A stretch of 64,000 nucleotides of DNA from Spongilla lacustris. Taxonomy: Eukaryota > Porifera > Demospongiae > Spongillida > Spongillidae. Position numbers and translations under genes: made by a program. Below, piece by piece: positions 32,611-46,900 of the stretch. Under the pieces are notes generated by a model. That model made no database searches, was not told where the DNA came from, and saw nothing but the letters and a program-made list of their open reading frames with translations. Position 1 is the first letter of the stretch. Each line of letters starts with the position of its first letter. Location of the stretch: NCBI GenBank assembly GCA_949361645.1, contig OX442423.1, positions 3,654,023-3,718,022 of the forward strand. Reading direction: 5' to 3'.

Positions 32611-33780
32611 CTATCCACATCCATCGTAATTGGCTGGCACCTTCAGTATTGGTCGAATGTATGGCAGTGCTAGGGCATCGTGGAATTCTGTGACAGATAG
32701 ATCAAAGTTTACTGCCCGTTGGAGGGTGGTGTGCATGTTTTCCATTGCCTCAGACATTAGAACATTTTGATCAGGTAGAGAGAACTCCATCTTTCCTTTG
32801 ATGGCATCCACAATGTTTTTTGTGCCTGCTATGAATGTGGTTGCAAACTCCCATGCCACCTAATCATGCAGGAATTGAGAATAGCTGCTTTTCGTGATCA
32901 GAGATGGTACTTTCAAAAATGGCAGGCAACGAATATTGGTTTAAAGTGTTTCAAACTGCATGGAGTAAATGCTTCCTCACAACTAGGAAGGATTCTTGTA
33001 TGTATAGGAGCATTCAAATTGCATGGATTTGGATAGTTGCTTGGGTCTGTGACTCAGCAGTTTTGGATTATTTGAGAAGATTATTCACCCCCTTTGTAAT
33101 CTTATTGTGCAGAAATTGTTTTGTGGTTTCACAATCTCTAGTGAACTCTCAGTAGCAGTTCACAACCTAAATACCCAGGTGTTGGAGCATTGGCTTCATG
33201 TTCCTCATCAACAATATACACTTCTCTGGCTCTGGGTCAAGGTCACAAAGCTTGTCAAACCAGCCACAGATATCAGTGAGCTTGGCTGTGCAGAAGGAGT
33301 CATCTGCAGTGAATCCATGTAGTAGGATTTGAGAATGATTGCATGAGTGGCATCAGTTCAGAAGCATACATCAGCATGGACAAAGGGTCACTTTGACCAA
33401 CACCTTCTTTGCTGTAGAGAGCTTCAAGCTTGGTTGATCCAAAAAATAAGTGATGGATATAATAACCATGATAGAACAAGAATCTGGAACAGTGAGGCCA
33501 TTGAATACGAGAGTTTCAAAGCACAGCAGCTCTGATCAAAAGCATTACTGGCATCCACAAGTAGTATAATGTGTTTTTTTTTCATACAGCTCTCTAATAG
33601 CATGGACTGAACTTTCAGTACCAATTTTCAAGCCTGAGCATAACTGGTAGATCTGTAATATCATCACATGTTGCCACAGCAATGACTTTGCATGTCTGGG
33701 AATCTCTCCAATAGCAATAGGTCGAACACCTGGACACTCAGTATACAATGGACATCACTGCCCTGATATCTGACCATTCC
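32611..33780 (-). pseudogene. Degraded reverse transcriptase of a second family (minus)
   Basis: In minus-strand order: GVRPIAIGEI (about 33730), motif A-like LLVDASNAFDQ (about 33550), motif B-like GVGQSDPLSMLMYA (about 33390) and DALALPYIRPILKVPA then DGCG (about 32620-32690), the region just before the endonuclease in these elements. Frames are interrupted many times and the YxDD segment was not found. The residues differ from the intact element (VDASNAF versus VDLRNAF), so this is a distinct family. Confidence 0.65.
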
Positions 33781-34107
33781 ACAATGCTGTTAGCTAAGTG
33801 CTTGGTAAGTTTTTGTTCGCTTACTTTGTGCTAATACAAATCCTACAATCACTAATTTTATTTGAACAGATCTTTCCAGGAATGCTTTTAATTGGTATTT
33901 TACTTCATTTTTGAATTTGGAATTCCAACTATTAACTGAAAGTTCGATTATACTACAAACTTTTTCCGCTCTTCATGGGTTTTAAGCAGCCTAATAAAAA
34001 AAAAAAAAAATTGTACGACATTGATGAATAAGTTTATTGCTGCAGCTGCTTATTTAACTACGTACAATAAATAAATTTGCACATGGTAGTACGCCGCGCC
34101 CATCTCA
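33781..34107. promoter_or_regulatory. Upstream region of gamma-glutamyl hydrolase
   Basis: Short stretch between RT debris and the start codon. It includes an A-run at 33996-34009. The promoter is presumed here by position only. Confidence 0.3.
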
Positions 34108-37100
34108 ATGGCCATTACCAGGATATTATTTGTTTGCCTCTTGGTGTCTTTAGCACTGTGCTGTTCGGGCGAGAATCAAAGGCCTATCATCGGTGAGTGA
34201 CGTATTGTATGGATTACAGTTTTATTGAGTATGGGTTTGCTAAAAACGTCTAACTTATCTGGAACATGCCGCGTCTTGCACTCAGGCAGTGGAGTTTTGA
34301 CAGCTGCTTCCCCAAGTGTTTAGTATTAAAAGGAGCTGGAGAGGCGTGCGCAAATTTCTAGTGCCCAGGATTGTGAGGCATCTGCAGAGGTCACTCAAAG
34401 AGTTTAGCGAGTGTACATGTATTTGGACAGAGAGCCGGCAAAATTGAAATACCTACAATATGGTAAAATTATCGATGCTTAGAAAGCTCAGACAATAGAT
34501 AACTCTCACTCCTTCCTACAACCGAACCCAGAAAAAAAAGTTCCTTTTCTCGATCCTCGTAATTCGCGTGAGCCAGAACTAAGTAGGCCGAACAGTAAAC
34601 AGGCACGCCCCCAACGAGCTGTACGATTCCTAATCGTGTTTTAAATTTATTGTTCTAAATGAACTTCCAATAATAGTATCCCAATGTACTCGCACACACG
34701 TGCACGCACACAACAGTGGCACATCCTCAAGTAGACCTTTTACAATACTAAAAGGCATTGATCAATTTTGCGCTTTTTTCAAATATGAAGCTTATAATAC
34801 CCATATTTAATCTCTCTTCTGCACACCAAGAATTGGCATATCTACATGTAATGGAGAATGTGATTAGTGGCTGGCAGTGATTGTATTCATCTGTAGTTGC
34901 ATTGCCAACTCAGGTCAGGTGCTTGTAAATATCATCGGCTATGCGTTGCATTTTGACGGACCATCCTCTATAATCAGCGTCATTATCATCCTTCATGCAT
35001 CCACCATCGGTTGTAATAGATAATAAAGAACAGTTGTACTGTATACCTGTATGTGCAGAAACATAATTGAAAAGACAATACCCAATTATCACTAATGCAC
35101 TTACTTGAAATGTTTTTATTTATTTATTTCTCAGCTTATATTTTGTTCAAAACTAGATTGTGCATGGGAGCTTTGTATAGCAAAATGAAAATTACTGTCA
35201 TTCAGAATTCAAGCAGTAATGTTTTTTTTGTTGTTTCTATATAGTCATATCTCTGCTGAAATTGGCCGGTTGGTTTGTTGTGGCACCTTTGACTTCTCAT
35301 GTATATCTGAATGAAATATCTAACATACAAGTACAAGTACAGGAGTACATTGTATTGTATTTTGTATGCAGTATTAAAATGTTTTCCATTAGTACATGCT
35401 TGTGTTTAAAGGGATAAGAATGTTATATGTATCTTTCATACTGTTCTTTCTTCCAAAACCAGGAATTGTTTCAGAACCTGTTGATGGGACGGATAGCGAG
35501 TCATATATTGCAGCTTCCTACGTTAAGTTCATCGAATCAGCTGGGGCCAGGGTTGTTCCTATTCTGTATCCTCAAGTCGTTATCCCTTCACCTATATCAG
35601 TCACACTGCTTGGTCATTTCTCACTCTTCCACATCATTTTATGGAACGTCTGATCTTCTTCATGTACATGTCACTGTACATGTACACTTTCCTCAATTGC
35701 CTCCCCTGGTATTGAACCTTCTCTTTGCTGTCACTGCTACCTATAGCCAAGTTCATGATCACTATCTCTTTATCCCATTTATCAAACTTTCAACTTCTCA
35801 AATTCCCTTAACATCTCTAATAGTGTAAATTCAACTACGGAGCAGCTAACACATCTCTTTCAATCCATCAATGGGTATGTTGCATGCATTTTTTAGATCT
35901 AGGGCCGAATGCTGCTCTTCTCAATGCTCCAGTTCTTATTGTCCAATTTTTTTTTAATTTTAATCTTTATAAGATAGTTTAATATTTATGTTGTGACTAA
36001 AGGGTTCATACAAGAGTATGCATGGGTGAGGGCCATGTTGTGCATCTGCACATGTGTATGTACACATATATGTTTTACTTCTTTTGCAGTTTTCATATAC
36101 TAGTAGCAGAGATTCGATTACATGTGTGTCCTTGAAAACAGGTGCAAGCCTTACAAGAGTGTTCACAATGTTTGTTCCTTCTCAGTACTTTTATTAATTA
36201 CATGTGGCAGACATCAAACTACATTTACATTTACATGCAGTACCACTGCATATAAAATAAATGTAATGTGTACAATGTAGTCTGGTTTAATAAAGATGGC
36301 TTTCATGTTTTGTTTTAGGGTTCTATTTCCTGGAGGTTCTGTCTCTTTGAATAAATCCAGTTACTTAAATGTAGGACAGACTATCTTCAACCTTGCAATG
36401 GAGGTATGTGTATGTGCAGGTACAAGTACATGTATGTGCAGGTATATGTACATGTACATGTATGTGCAGGTACGTGTATGTGCAGTACGTGTACATGTAT
36501 GTGCAGGTACATTTATGTGCAGGTACATTTATGTGCAGGACTATCTTCAACCTTGCAATGCAGGTATGTGTATGTGCAGGTACAAGTACATGTATGTGCA
36601 GGTATATGTACATGTACATGTATGTGCAGGTACGTGTATGTGCAGTACGTGTACATGTATGTGCAGGTACATTTATGTGCAGGTATGTGTATGTGCATGT
36701 ACGTGTATTTGCAGATACCTGTACATGTACATGTACATGTGCATGTATGTACATGTGTATGCTCATCAATATTTGGACCAGATCTAGGCACTTTTTTTTT
36801 TAATGACCTGCACAAAATCTTCAATTACATTCTTTCTATTATATACATGTAGAGTTGAATATGTGATGTTTGGGTTATGGCACTACATGTACTGATACTT
36901 GTATGAGCAAGTGGTATATGTGGACAAGGCTACTTATAAAAGATAACTCAGCTTGTAGGCTTATTTTTTATCTTCAATGTGATCAACATGAATAATTCAT
37001 ATCATTATATTTGATTGCAGGCTAATGACAAAGGAGACTACTTTCCACTATGGGGGACATGCCTTGGCTTTGAATTGTTGTTGGTTCTTGCAGCTCAGGA

Positions 37101-37943
37101 CTCCTCAGTGTTGACTCCATTAGATGCAGAAAACTATCCTATTCCACTTAATTTACAAGGTAAACAAATATACATGTACATGTACATGTACGTCTACACG
37201 CTGAAGAGTTCTGCATGAAAAGTACGAGATGCCATCTGAACTCTTATGTATAAAATCAGTTGATTGGTGTGGTGGTGTGTGTGTGTGCGTATATTGATAT
37301 GTCTTCGATAGCTAAATAAAAATACATATTAAAAAAGTTATAATTTCCGCGCGCGGTTGAGCAGTGCTCTCATATACTAACTTACAACCCTCGAGCTCAC
37401 TCCTTGGACCCAGGTCTTGACTTTAAAATTGGTACGTGTAGGCTGGCCACCTCACGGTACTTGCCATCTTTGGCTCACCAAGTGATAGTCCTGAAGATGC
37501 ACCCTCGTGGTGCGCTCTTATTCGAAGGACCTTTAGCTTTGAGGATGCCCTGTGACAAGAAGGAAGCTGTGCGCTCGGAAGGGAATGTGAAAGGCGTCGT
37601 TACGCTGAATAGCTCCGTGGAAGAGCAATTATCCGTGGAATTCACGATCAAGGACTACATGGATGTTTTGTCTACAAACCAATGTGGGTCTGAAATCGCT
37701 AGATGGACGCCTCAGAGTTGGGGAACTGATAAGAAGAGTGCACGACGGGAGAGTGTATAGATCAGGTGTTACTGTAGGTAGTTGTGGTCCTGTGTAATTA
37801 ATATTAGTGTCTTTCGTGTAATCTTTAAGGTTCATTTATAATTATAATAATATACATGTAAGCTTGTCAAAAATAAGATACATGTACATGTATGAAGGGC
37901 CATATGTGTATATCTACATAGGAAGAAGGTGTCTACTGGGAAA

Positions 37944-37976
<33 letters not shown>

Positions 37977-40900
37977 AGGTAGCAAAAGACACATTTGGCC
38001 TTTAACACTCATGCACTGTGAATTAATAGCACATCACTTTTAAATTTATTTTAGTGAGCACATACAAATAAAATAGTGTAGTAATTTTAAGGGAGCACAT
38101 AAAAATAAAATAATAGCATTAGTAAGGCAAGTAGAAATTGCACTAATAAGCCTATACACCACCGATCTACATGCATATCTATTTGCAGAAAGGATGTACC
38201 CACAGGTGGACAGAAAAAAAAAACAACGTTTTAGCCATTTGGTAATGGAAGGGATCTAGTTGTATTTAATGGTACTGGCTTATAGAACAAGTCTTTTTAA
38301 GATCAGGCCGAGATATGTAAGGCTTAAATCCTTTTGGTACTTGTAAAACGAGCTCTGCTAGCAGACCTACATGTATACATTACACTCTGTGCATTACATT
38401 GTATGAGCTACGGAAGGGTTTTTTTGCTAGTGTTTGGACAGTTCAACAGCAAGTAGCTGCTTTGCTTAACTAGAGTGTGTCACCAAAAGTGATCAAGAGC
38501 TTCTAGCTCTGTGTTTTTTTTAAGGGAGTGTGAACTGGGCTATAGCTATAGCCAGCTGCACGTGGAATTGTAACTGTTGAGTCGTAGAGACAGGTAAAAT
38601 ATGCTTGGCCAACGGTACAATTGAGGTTGTTCAAGAACAAAGCTACGCTATATTATACAGGGTGTTCCTCAATCAAGGAAAATTAACCACAAGCAGTCAA
38701 TTAACTGGTAATTGTTGTAAAAAGTTCTAACAGCAAAAGAAGACATGCTGGCAAATTTTTTTAAGAATATAATCCTAATGTTGATAAAAGTCACAAGACC
38801 CTATTAATGTTAATAAATTTAGGGTGTATGGTTAGTTAAAAGCTGCAAAATGTATTTATACTTCCGTTTAGAAGTGATTTTTTGATGTTCACAGTGTACT
38901 TAATTTAGTGGCCATTGTATCTTGATTTAGTGGTTTAATAAATTCAGAAAGTTATTATTAAATGTTGGAGCTTTGGACACCTCTAAAAGGATATGTTTTT
39001 GATTAGGTGTTATTGGTATTGGGAAGTATTAATTCGTTTTATAAATAATAATGTCTTTGATTTTATTTAGTGAATTAATATTTAGTTTGTTTACATCAAA
39101 ATTTAAGCCCGCATTATTAGAGCATTTAGCAACAATCATTGGTTAATTAACTGTTTGTGGTCAATTTATAAACAATTTTTCTTCATTGAAGAATACCCTG
39201 TATATGCACATACTTTTTTAACTTCAGCCCTCTACTGCACTTCATTGTCTAGCTTCTGTGGACATTAGGAGGTATACTAAAAACAGAGATACTATCTGTG
39301 CTAAAAGCATAGATAGTTTAGAGATGTATATATTTTCAAGTAAGGAGTGTACACCTCCCACTCTCATGTGATACATGTACATATACAAAAATGAGTACTG
39401 TATGTGGATTGAGTTGAGACAGCTTCTTTCAGCTGATACGGGGAAGAAATGTGGCGGATTAAGAAATCATGCCCTGTTTTGGAACTGCAAATTACCTTGA
39501 TTGCACCACCAGTACGCTCATAACAAGTAGCAAAAGAAAATGCCGCTTTTCTACTACAGGTAATGCAGCGTCATCCTTAACAATAGTTGCATATTGATGT
39601 TGTTGACTCAGCAGATTTTGTTTTCTTCTTTTCTGCTGGCAGAGTGTGCAGGGGTTTCAGGGTGTGAATGGCTTGACCATTTCTAGCATGAACCGATTCA
39701 TGTTCATTACAAAAAGCACTTGTCCTACCACCATACATGTAGATATCACTATTGATTAACTGGTATGCCAATCTGTCTACATACCACGTTGTCTCAAGGC
39801 TACTGCTGTGGCTACAGAATGGAAGGCACTACAATATGTGCTTTACCATGCCATGGAGCTGACATGCGTAAAGTTACAGCTGTTCCAGAGCCATATTCCT
39901 GTTCACAAAGCTCAAGACGCATCACTATTAAACTCTTATAGTCTATACGTGCCTCTAGCACTACCCCAACACCCTTTGCTTTTTGCTTTATCTTGGTTTT
40001 GTGTTGTATGCCATTCAAATAATAGTCAGCCTCCAGACCCAGCCAGGAACTCCTTATTTCATCCAACAAAATAAATGTGCCAGGAGTGACAACTTTAGTT
40101 CTGTTGGTATTGAAAGCATCAATGAAGCATTGCATTGGTAGCCAAGGGTTATGCAGTAGTTCCAGATCAGAGAACTTGCCAAACTGCAAGCAAGAAAGAA
40201 TGACATCATACCTGTTACGGGACATACCAAACCTTGTGCCAAATGCAGCAGGCAAGCAACAACTTTCAACATGCATCTCAGTTCGCCACAGTTCACGACC
40301 CTGTTCTTTAAATGAAGTCCTTGCAAAGGTTATGCCAAACCACTTCTCCATTTCAGTTGAAGTCGTTGGTGGCAGCTCTGTCTTCTCCAACAGGAGGGAT
40401 GTGTTCAGAACACAATTGGACATTATGTCATAAGAAAACTATAACTTCCAAATGGAATAGAATTTCCAAAATTAGGAACTACTCCATTGGGAAAGTTGAT
40501 AATAGTGTTCTTTGGCTGATCCCTGCATATGTCCATTGATATGCATTCTTCTAGTGTCCACTTCAGTCCATGGGCTATCAGAGGATTTGTTGCATCATCC
40601 TCTGGAACAGAAGTGCCATTTCTGAGCAGCTGTCGCATACTCTCATCAGGGATGTCATGAAACTCATCATTATCAATGCCGGTGTCTTGGACTGCTCCCT
40701 TCATCAGAATTAGATGCTGGAGACAACAAAATCTCTTGAGGAGGACACGGAGGTACATGTAATTGTACTAGAGGTGCCAACTGCCAAGTGAGACAGCTGC
40801 TTCTAAGCTGGCCTCACCTCCACCTGATATAGAACCATAACAGTTCTTCAGTAGTATTGTATAGCCTATGCTGTTAATAATAAAGTGCATAGCCCCCACC

Positions 40901-43900
40901 ATAGATAGTTTATGAACTATCTATGCTCCCATGCCATCCTCCTCACTAGCTCCACTATCATAAAAAGACTTACCTGCTTGCTTTACTTGTTGCGGTGAAT
41001 GGGGGAGGCTAGCTGGGTCACACTGAGTGGCTCTAGATGGTTTAGAATCCTATGGGTATCAACCTTACATGTACTTAGTTTCCGCATGTAAATATGTTTT
41101 AATCCGTCCTTGCACTAAGGTGACTTACACCCTTGAATAGGACATGGTATTTGGAAGTTGTACCTTCAGCAACCACTTTCTGAATGACCCCTTTTTTGAA
41201 ATTTTTTGATCTTACCTAAAATGTGGTCATTTTGCTTCAGAGGTTGCTTTTTTGATGGCATCTTTGAAGTACATGTAACTATCTGTGCGCCATTTTGAAT
41301 ACCACCGACATCCGTAAAATTTGGTACTAACATTTATAGTACAACACACGGTATACATGTACTAGTATTACTATAAATCTTAGTTCCGTTGACATCGTCA
41401 CTGTAGCTAGATGTACATGTACATACAAAAAGGTGGGTGGGACTGATTTGTATATGTATTGATGTATATGTGTGTGGTTGTGGCGTGGAAACAAGGCTAG
41501 AATTGTATTGTGTGGTCCTGAAATTGTATACTGCATCGCTTTGAACAGTGAACAACCCTCTCTAATCGTACGGTTAGTCAACAAGGCTTATTTTAGCTCT
41601 TACACACGTATTGATCGAGCCATTTTAACTATTCTACACGAGTTCATGTCCTTATGAAGATAGGCCTAAGCAGACAGTTGGAAGCTCTCAATTGACAAAT
41701 AACAAATACTAGTCCAGAAAAACAGCTGTTTGCCTATAAACTGTCTGAACATTAGCAAAAAAATGTGAACTTTTACCTTTCTCAGCTTGTACAATGTACC
41801 ACATGGAACATAATGGATAGGTCTGTGAGCACGGCTCGTTTTACAAGTACCAAAAGAATTTAAGCCTTACTTATCCTAAAAAGACCAGTTCTATAAGCTA
41901 GTACTGTTAAATGCAACTAGGTCTCTTTTATGACCAAACGGCAAAAACATTTTTTTGCTGTCCACATAGACATTAATCGTGATATGATTTAAATGAGGTA
42001 ATTTGTACGAAGCCAGGATTTGACAAATACAAGAGTGCAGAGGGCTGCCACTGCCCTATACAAAAAGTGAGAGTGCTATCACCTTCGGGCCTGATGCAAT
42101 AAAGTAAAAGTACCATAAATAGAGCAGCAGAACGCAAGTATCAAACGGGAGATCGACTGATCCCTCCTGGCTATGGGCCTGAAATTATATAAGCCTGTCA
42201 GTAACGACTAAGCTCAAGCATTGGATTTAAGCTCAGAATCTAAATTATAATATGTAATGCATCAATGTGGAATATACACATGTAGCTCTTCATTTTTTAT
42301 TATGCTCACTTTCTAATGAATTAGTATTTCTACTTTTGTCATTTTTTAAATTATGGTTTTACTGCATCTTTCAGACCCTCAGTTTTCAAGACTGTTCTCT
42401 TTCTTCTCAAATGACTCACTTCAATGGATTCAATCAGAAAACATCACTATGAATAATCATGCATTTGGAGTCACAGTTAATGTAAGATTTGCCTCTTAAA
42501 AGTACATGTATCACAAGATATATCTGAGAAGTCAGTGGTATATAGGATTTGAAGGCAATGGTGGTGTGAAAAGGAAGGGAACATGTGATTGGGGAGATAA
42601 TAATTATTCTTATATTTAGCACTTTGTGAGAACAGCATTACTCTTACATTGCTAAATATAGGATGAATTACTGTATCTCTAACACCTTATTTCCTTCCTT
42701 TTGACACCACCGTTACCTTCAAATCCTATTTACCACTAACGTTCTCAGAGAGAATGTTCTTATATCTTGTTTCATTCATTAGTGACTATATACTATATGT
42801 AAGTCCAGTGGGAATGCATGCACATGACCAAAATCAATGAATAGTAAAAGTGGTTGGTAAATTTATTATTGGTGCCTAAGAAATGGTTGTTAGTTGCTGT
42901 GCGTTTGACTGTAAAGATCAATTGCCATGGTGAACGTCCAGGCCTTGGATATTATTATTTTATAACTAAGGATCATGCCAGAAGACTGAAATGGGTAAAA
43001 GCTGTGAAAAGAAAGAACTGGATGTGGACATGCAGTACACTCGTGAATCTGAGGTGGCCATTTGTATTAAGTTTGTATGTGTCTTTCCCATGTTGGATCG
43101 AGTGCTTCAGTTTCATTGTCCATTCAGAAAAACCTGTCGACTACTGTAGCGATGTAGACTTCGTCCTGACGGTGTTCTCCTTTAGGAAGCAACAAATTAG
43201 ACGTCAGAAACACAACTTGAGCGACAGATGAGGGTTACATCTAGGAGAGAGATATGCGAGGCCAGGAAGCGTGAAATGGAAAACCTCGTGATGCAGTGGA
43301 TGGTCTTTTGCTTCTTCAAGACTCGCAGTTTACGTGTGATACTGGAACACAGACTGTAGCCCTTGAAATCCAATGTTCTGAAACACAGACAGCAACAATT
43401 GACATCAAATGTTTTGGAACGCAAACATATTCTGTAACATTTAGATATAGTGAAATTGCTACAAACGATGAGGCTGTGACGTTTTACACATGGCTACCCA
43501 CATGTTCTGTTTGGCAAAGTCTTAAAACACCTTTTGGAATGCTCTCCTGCTTTGGCCATTAAGAAATGTTCAGGATCATTCACTGTGTATGTTTATGTGA
43601 TGCTGATCGATCTTTGCTCACATCAATGAGACTACGACTTGGCCTCTTGGTACAAGACCTTGCTTACCACTTTGGCATTAGTGAGTCCACCTTATCCGAC
43701 ATATTTCCTGCTTGGATAAAGCAATGTTCCTTCATTTGAAATTTCTAATAATGACCTGATTGTGAAACATGCCGTACTAACATGCCCCAGATTTTTTAAG
43801 GACTTGTACAAGGTACATCATAGACTCTTCTGAAATTTTTCAGAACGACCATACTCATGCCAGGCACGGGCACAAATGTATTCAAACATCAACATGTTCA

Positions 43901-46900
43901 TGGCAAAATTTGCTATCCACCACATTATGTGGGTGGGCTTTGCTTACAATGTTTGTATGGACACTTAATTTCGATGAGACCGTTCCCACAACGCTCACAT
44001 TTAACAATCCCATCTGGTGTTGCTCCAAGGTGAGGATATTTTGGATTTACACAAAGTCCACTTGAAGTGCAGAATAGTTCAATGTGCTCATCCTTCATCA
44101 GCTCTAAGTACTGCTCACGTGCGTTTTCGTTCATTCTCTATTCCCCACATTAGAGGCTGTACTTTAGTATGTGATCGGATCCTCATTTCCATCAGTTCTT
44201 TAACTTTAATCAGTGATAGTGATGGAGAATTGATGGATGTCTGTGCCACTGCAAAAAACATGGAAGCCGTTATACAACCTGTACAGTGCTTATGCTACAG
44301 TGACTGTCCCCTGGTAGCTTCTTCCAAATATGATGCTTCTTCTTTTGTTATGAGAAGTATGCTGCCGATTATAGCTTCACACTCTGCAATGTGCTCTTCT
44401 GGTGTCATCTTGTTGCATGCTAAGTTATGCAGGTGGCAGCTTTTGAACAACTAGGTAACAAATTTCTGTACTTGGCCTTCATAGTAGCACTGGGAATAAC
44501 CTCCTTTAGGTTACAGCACTCCCAGAAGGTCCTTCTTTTTGTACACTGTTGCAAAAACTGCTGGTCAGCTTAGACCGTTTGGGTTGTGTATATACATGTA
44601 CAATATCAGCAATAAGAGCTTGCTCCACCTAAATATGTATATTGATACAATATACATTTCATAACAATATATAATTAACCTTTGTGCAAAATGCACTGTT
44701 CCATAATGGTTACACATTTGTGAAGTAGATGAAGTGTAGCCAAGCCTCACAGCACATTCAACCTTGAAAAGCACCGCAGTATGTGAGAGCACCCCTCTCC
44801 TAGTCTGATATGCAAATGTAATAAGACATTTACTTACCCAGCCATACATATGCAGTGAGCAGAAATAATAGAACTGTCTGGCTTAGCTTTTATCCAAGGT
44901 TCTTATGAAAAATCAGGTGAGTGCTGGCTGGGATTGACTTTGGGCTTGAGCAAAATGCACTTTAGGACGCCTTGCCCGAATGCCATTCCATAGACAGTAC
45001 TTACGTAGCCAGACTCGAAGAAATTGTAGGCTTCGTTCAAGCTGCTTCCATGAAAACAGCTGCTCCTGGGTATACGTGCCAGGTCGTTTAATGAAATAGC
45101 CAACTGAAAATATGCCCATACTCTATCCATGGACACAACAACATATTGTCGCTGAAGCAATGACTGTTGGATTCCAGTCGCAAAGGAGATGTCCCAACCA
45201 AGGATTTCGAGTTAGTTATAGGGATAAAATACTTGGGGTGCTCTCCATTACAGGGGGGAGGGGGTGCATAAAGACATATGCAAGAACAATATTACGTACA
45301 ATGGAATGAAAATCACACGCTTACAAGTTTACAATATCATACAATACTATTAATTGTCAGTTCACTGAGTTCACTTGAACAGAAAGTTGGAGTACATTAT
45401 TGATGCAGTGTGTGCATAGCCAGGAACCATTCTTACAATATGGGGCATCAGCACAAGCTTTGTGGTACCATACATCACACTGATCAAATCATTTCATATT
45501 CAATGCATTCCTCTATTTTAGCAACTTCGTTGTCTGGTCAGCGGTACTTTAGGACTGGAAGTGGCACAATCTTGTTTGTTTCAAAACGTGTTCAAATGAG
45601 GACGCATTGCTTCTTGGTCATAATCTACTGTAGTTTAATTGGGATCAAATGCTAGACTCGTAAGCACCTCAATGACATATAGACCACTATCTACAGCACT
45701 ACTCTGATTAGAAATATTAATTAATTCATCACTTGAATATTAAATAACAACTCTATACATTGCACTAGCCTTGAAAAGGTATCAGTAGACACAGATATGT
45801 AAGCACTGTCATACAAAAACACTCTGTTTTCATCTTGCATACCCAATGGCATTTTCTAATGCAAATGACTTGCATATTCTTTGAGCACTTGGATAGCTTT
45901 TTGAATGGTTTGTTTTGTTCTTGGGTGTTTTTGAAGCCATCTATGTCAGGAGACTGAAAAGCTGAGCGAAGTTTATATAAGTACCAGATAACTCATATCC
46001 TCCCATCAAGCGATCTTTTTCTTGCTTCACCAGAATTAAAGTTTCACATTTGACCCATACTTGCTCACCTTGATCCTGCATATTTTTTAGATCTCTAGAA
46101 ACGTCTATGATGGATGCATTCTGAGATTGCTCATCACTAACACATAAGGTATTATTTTAATCTTACCAATAGCTGCAATTGTAAGAGTTACTTTGTGTGC
46201 AGTCATTAAAGCAATTCTATCTGAATCATAAAATGCTTACATCCAGACAATCCAATAATTGTAAACACCGTCGTTGAAGTGTACGCAAGTACAAATTTAC
46301 AGAGAAAAAAGAATGAGTTTCCATTGAAGTAAACCACAAATACATAACTCCAGTTTGTTTTACCGAAAAAAGAAATGAGCATACATACAGTATGTTGTAT
46401 ATTCTGTCCAGTAGATAAAGCTCTTTATTTAAATAACTATCTAAAACAGCTTTCAGAGCCTTTAGGTATACAACCCTTCACATCAGGGATCTGTAGCAAG
46501 TTGTGTCATCACACTGCTACTTGTAATGTGAAAACGTGAATCAAAGTTTTGTTTGTCTCTGCACTGTATATCTCGATCTCTCAGGCCATGTTGATCATTA
46601 GAAAAAGTAGTTTGTACCAACTGCAAGTGATTAACTCCTAAAGCAAGATTAGAGCCAGATTTCATGCACATCTTTTGAGGTATAAGTAGTAAACAACTCA
46701 GTAGAAAACTGCATGTTTTTAAGCTCTCTTGAGTCGCAATCTGCGCCAAAACTTAGCACAGTGATTCCACTTTGTTGACACTCAGTTATAATATATGACC
46801 ATCTCTTTAATACAAAATCTGCAGATAACTTATTATCATGGGTAAGAGGAGATGCTGGAACTTCTGGTGAAAGTGGCTGGGCCATGTAAACAAAAGTCTA

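Larger units (their letters stand above)
38207..41961. mobile_element. PiggyBac-type element with long inverted repeats
   Basis: Inverted arms of about 235 bases, 38207-38446 and 41735-41961, begin GTGGACAG and share TAGTTG.ATTTAA and CTTTTGGTACTTGTAAAACGAG. They bracket a minus-strand piggyBac-type transposase. No TTAA was seen at the arm tips, so either the ends have drifted or the arms are not the original termini. A mariner-type MITE is nested at 38658-39200. All of it lies in GGH intron 5. Confidence 0.7.
42883..45200. mobile_element. THAP/DDE and SWIM/YqaJ DNA transposon (ISL2EU-like)
   Basis: Two converging degraded genes: a THAP-HTH-transposase on the plus strand and a SWIM-YqaJ nuclease on the minus strand. 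To my knowledge this pairing is characteristic of ISL2EU-type elements. It lies in GGH intron 6. Termini were not identified. A shorter derivative is at 26579-27300. Confidence 0.6.

Noticed and set aside
36296..36852. ORFs of 103-163 codons rich in Cys, Met, Val and Tyr
   Set aside because: They run through TACATGTATGTGCAG repeats on both strands in several frames. Only the first 28 codons of the plus frame are GGH exon 4.
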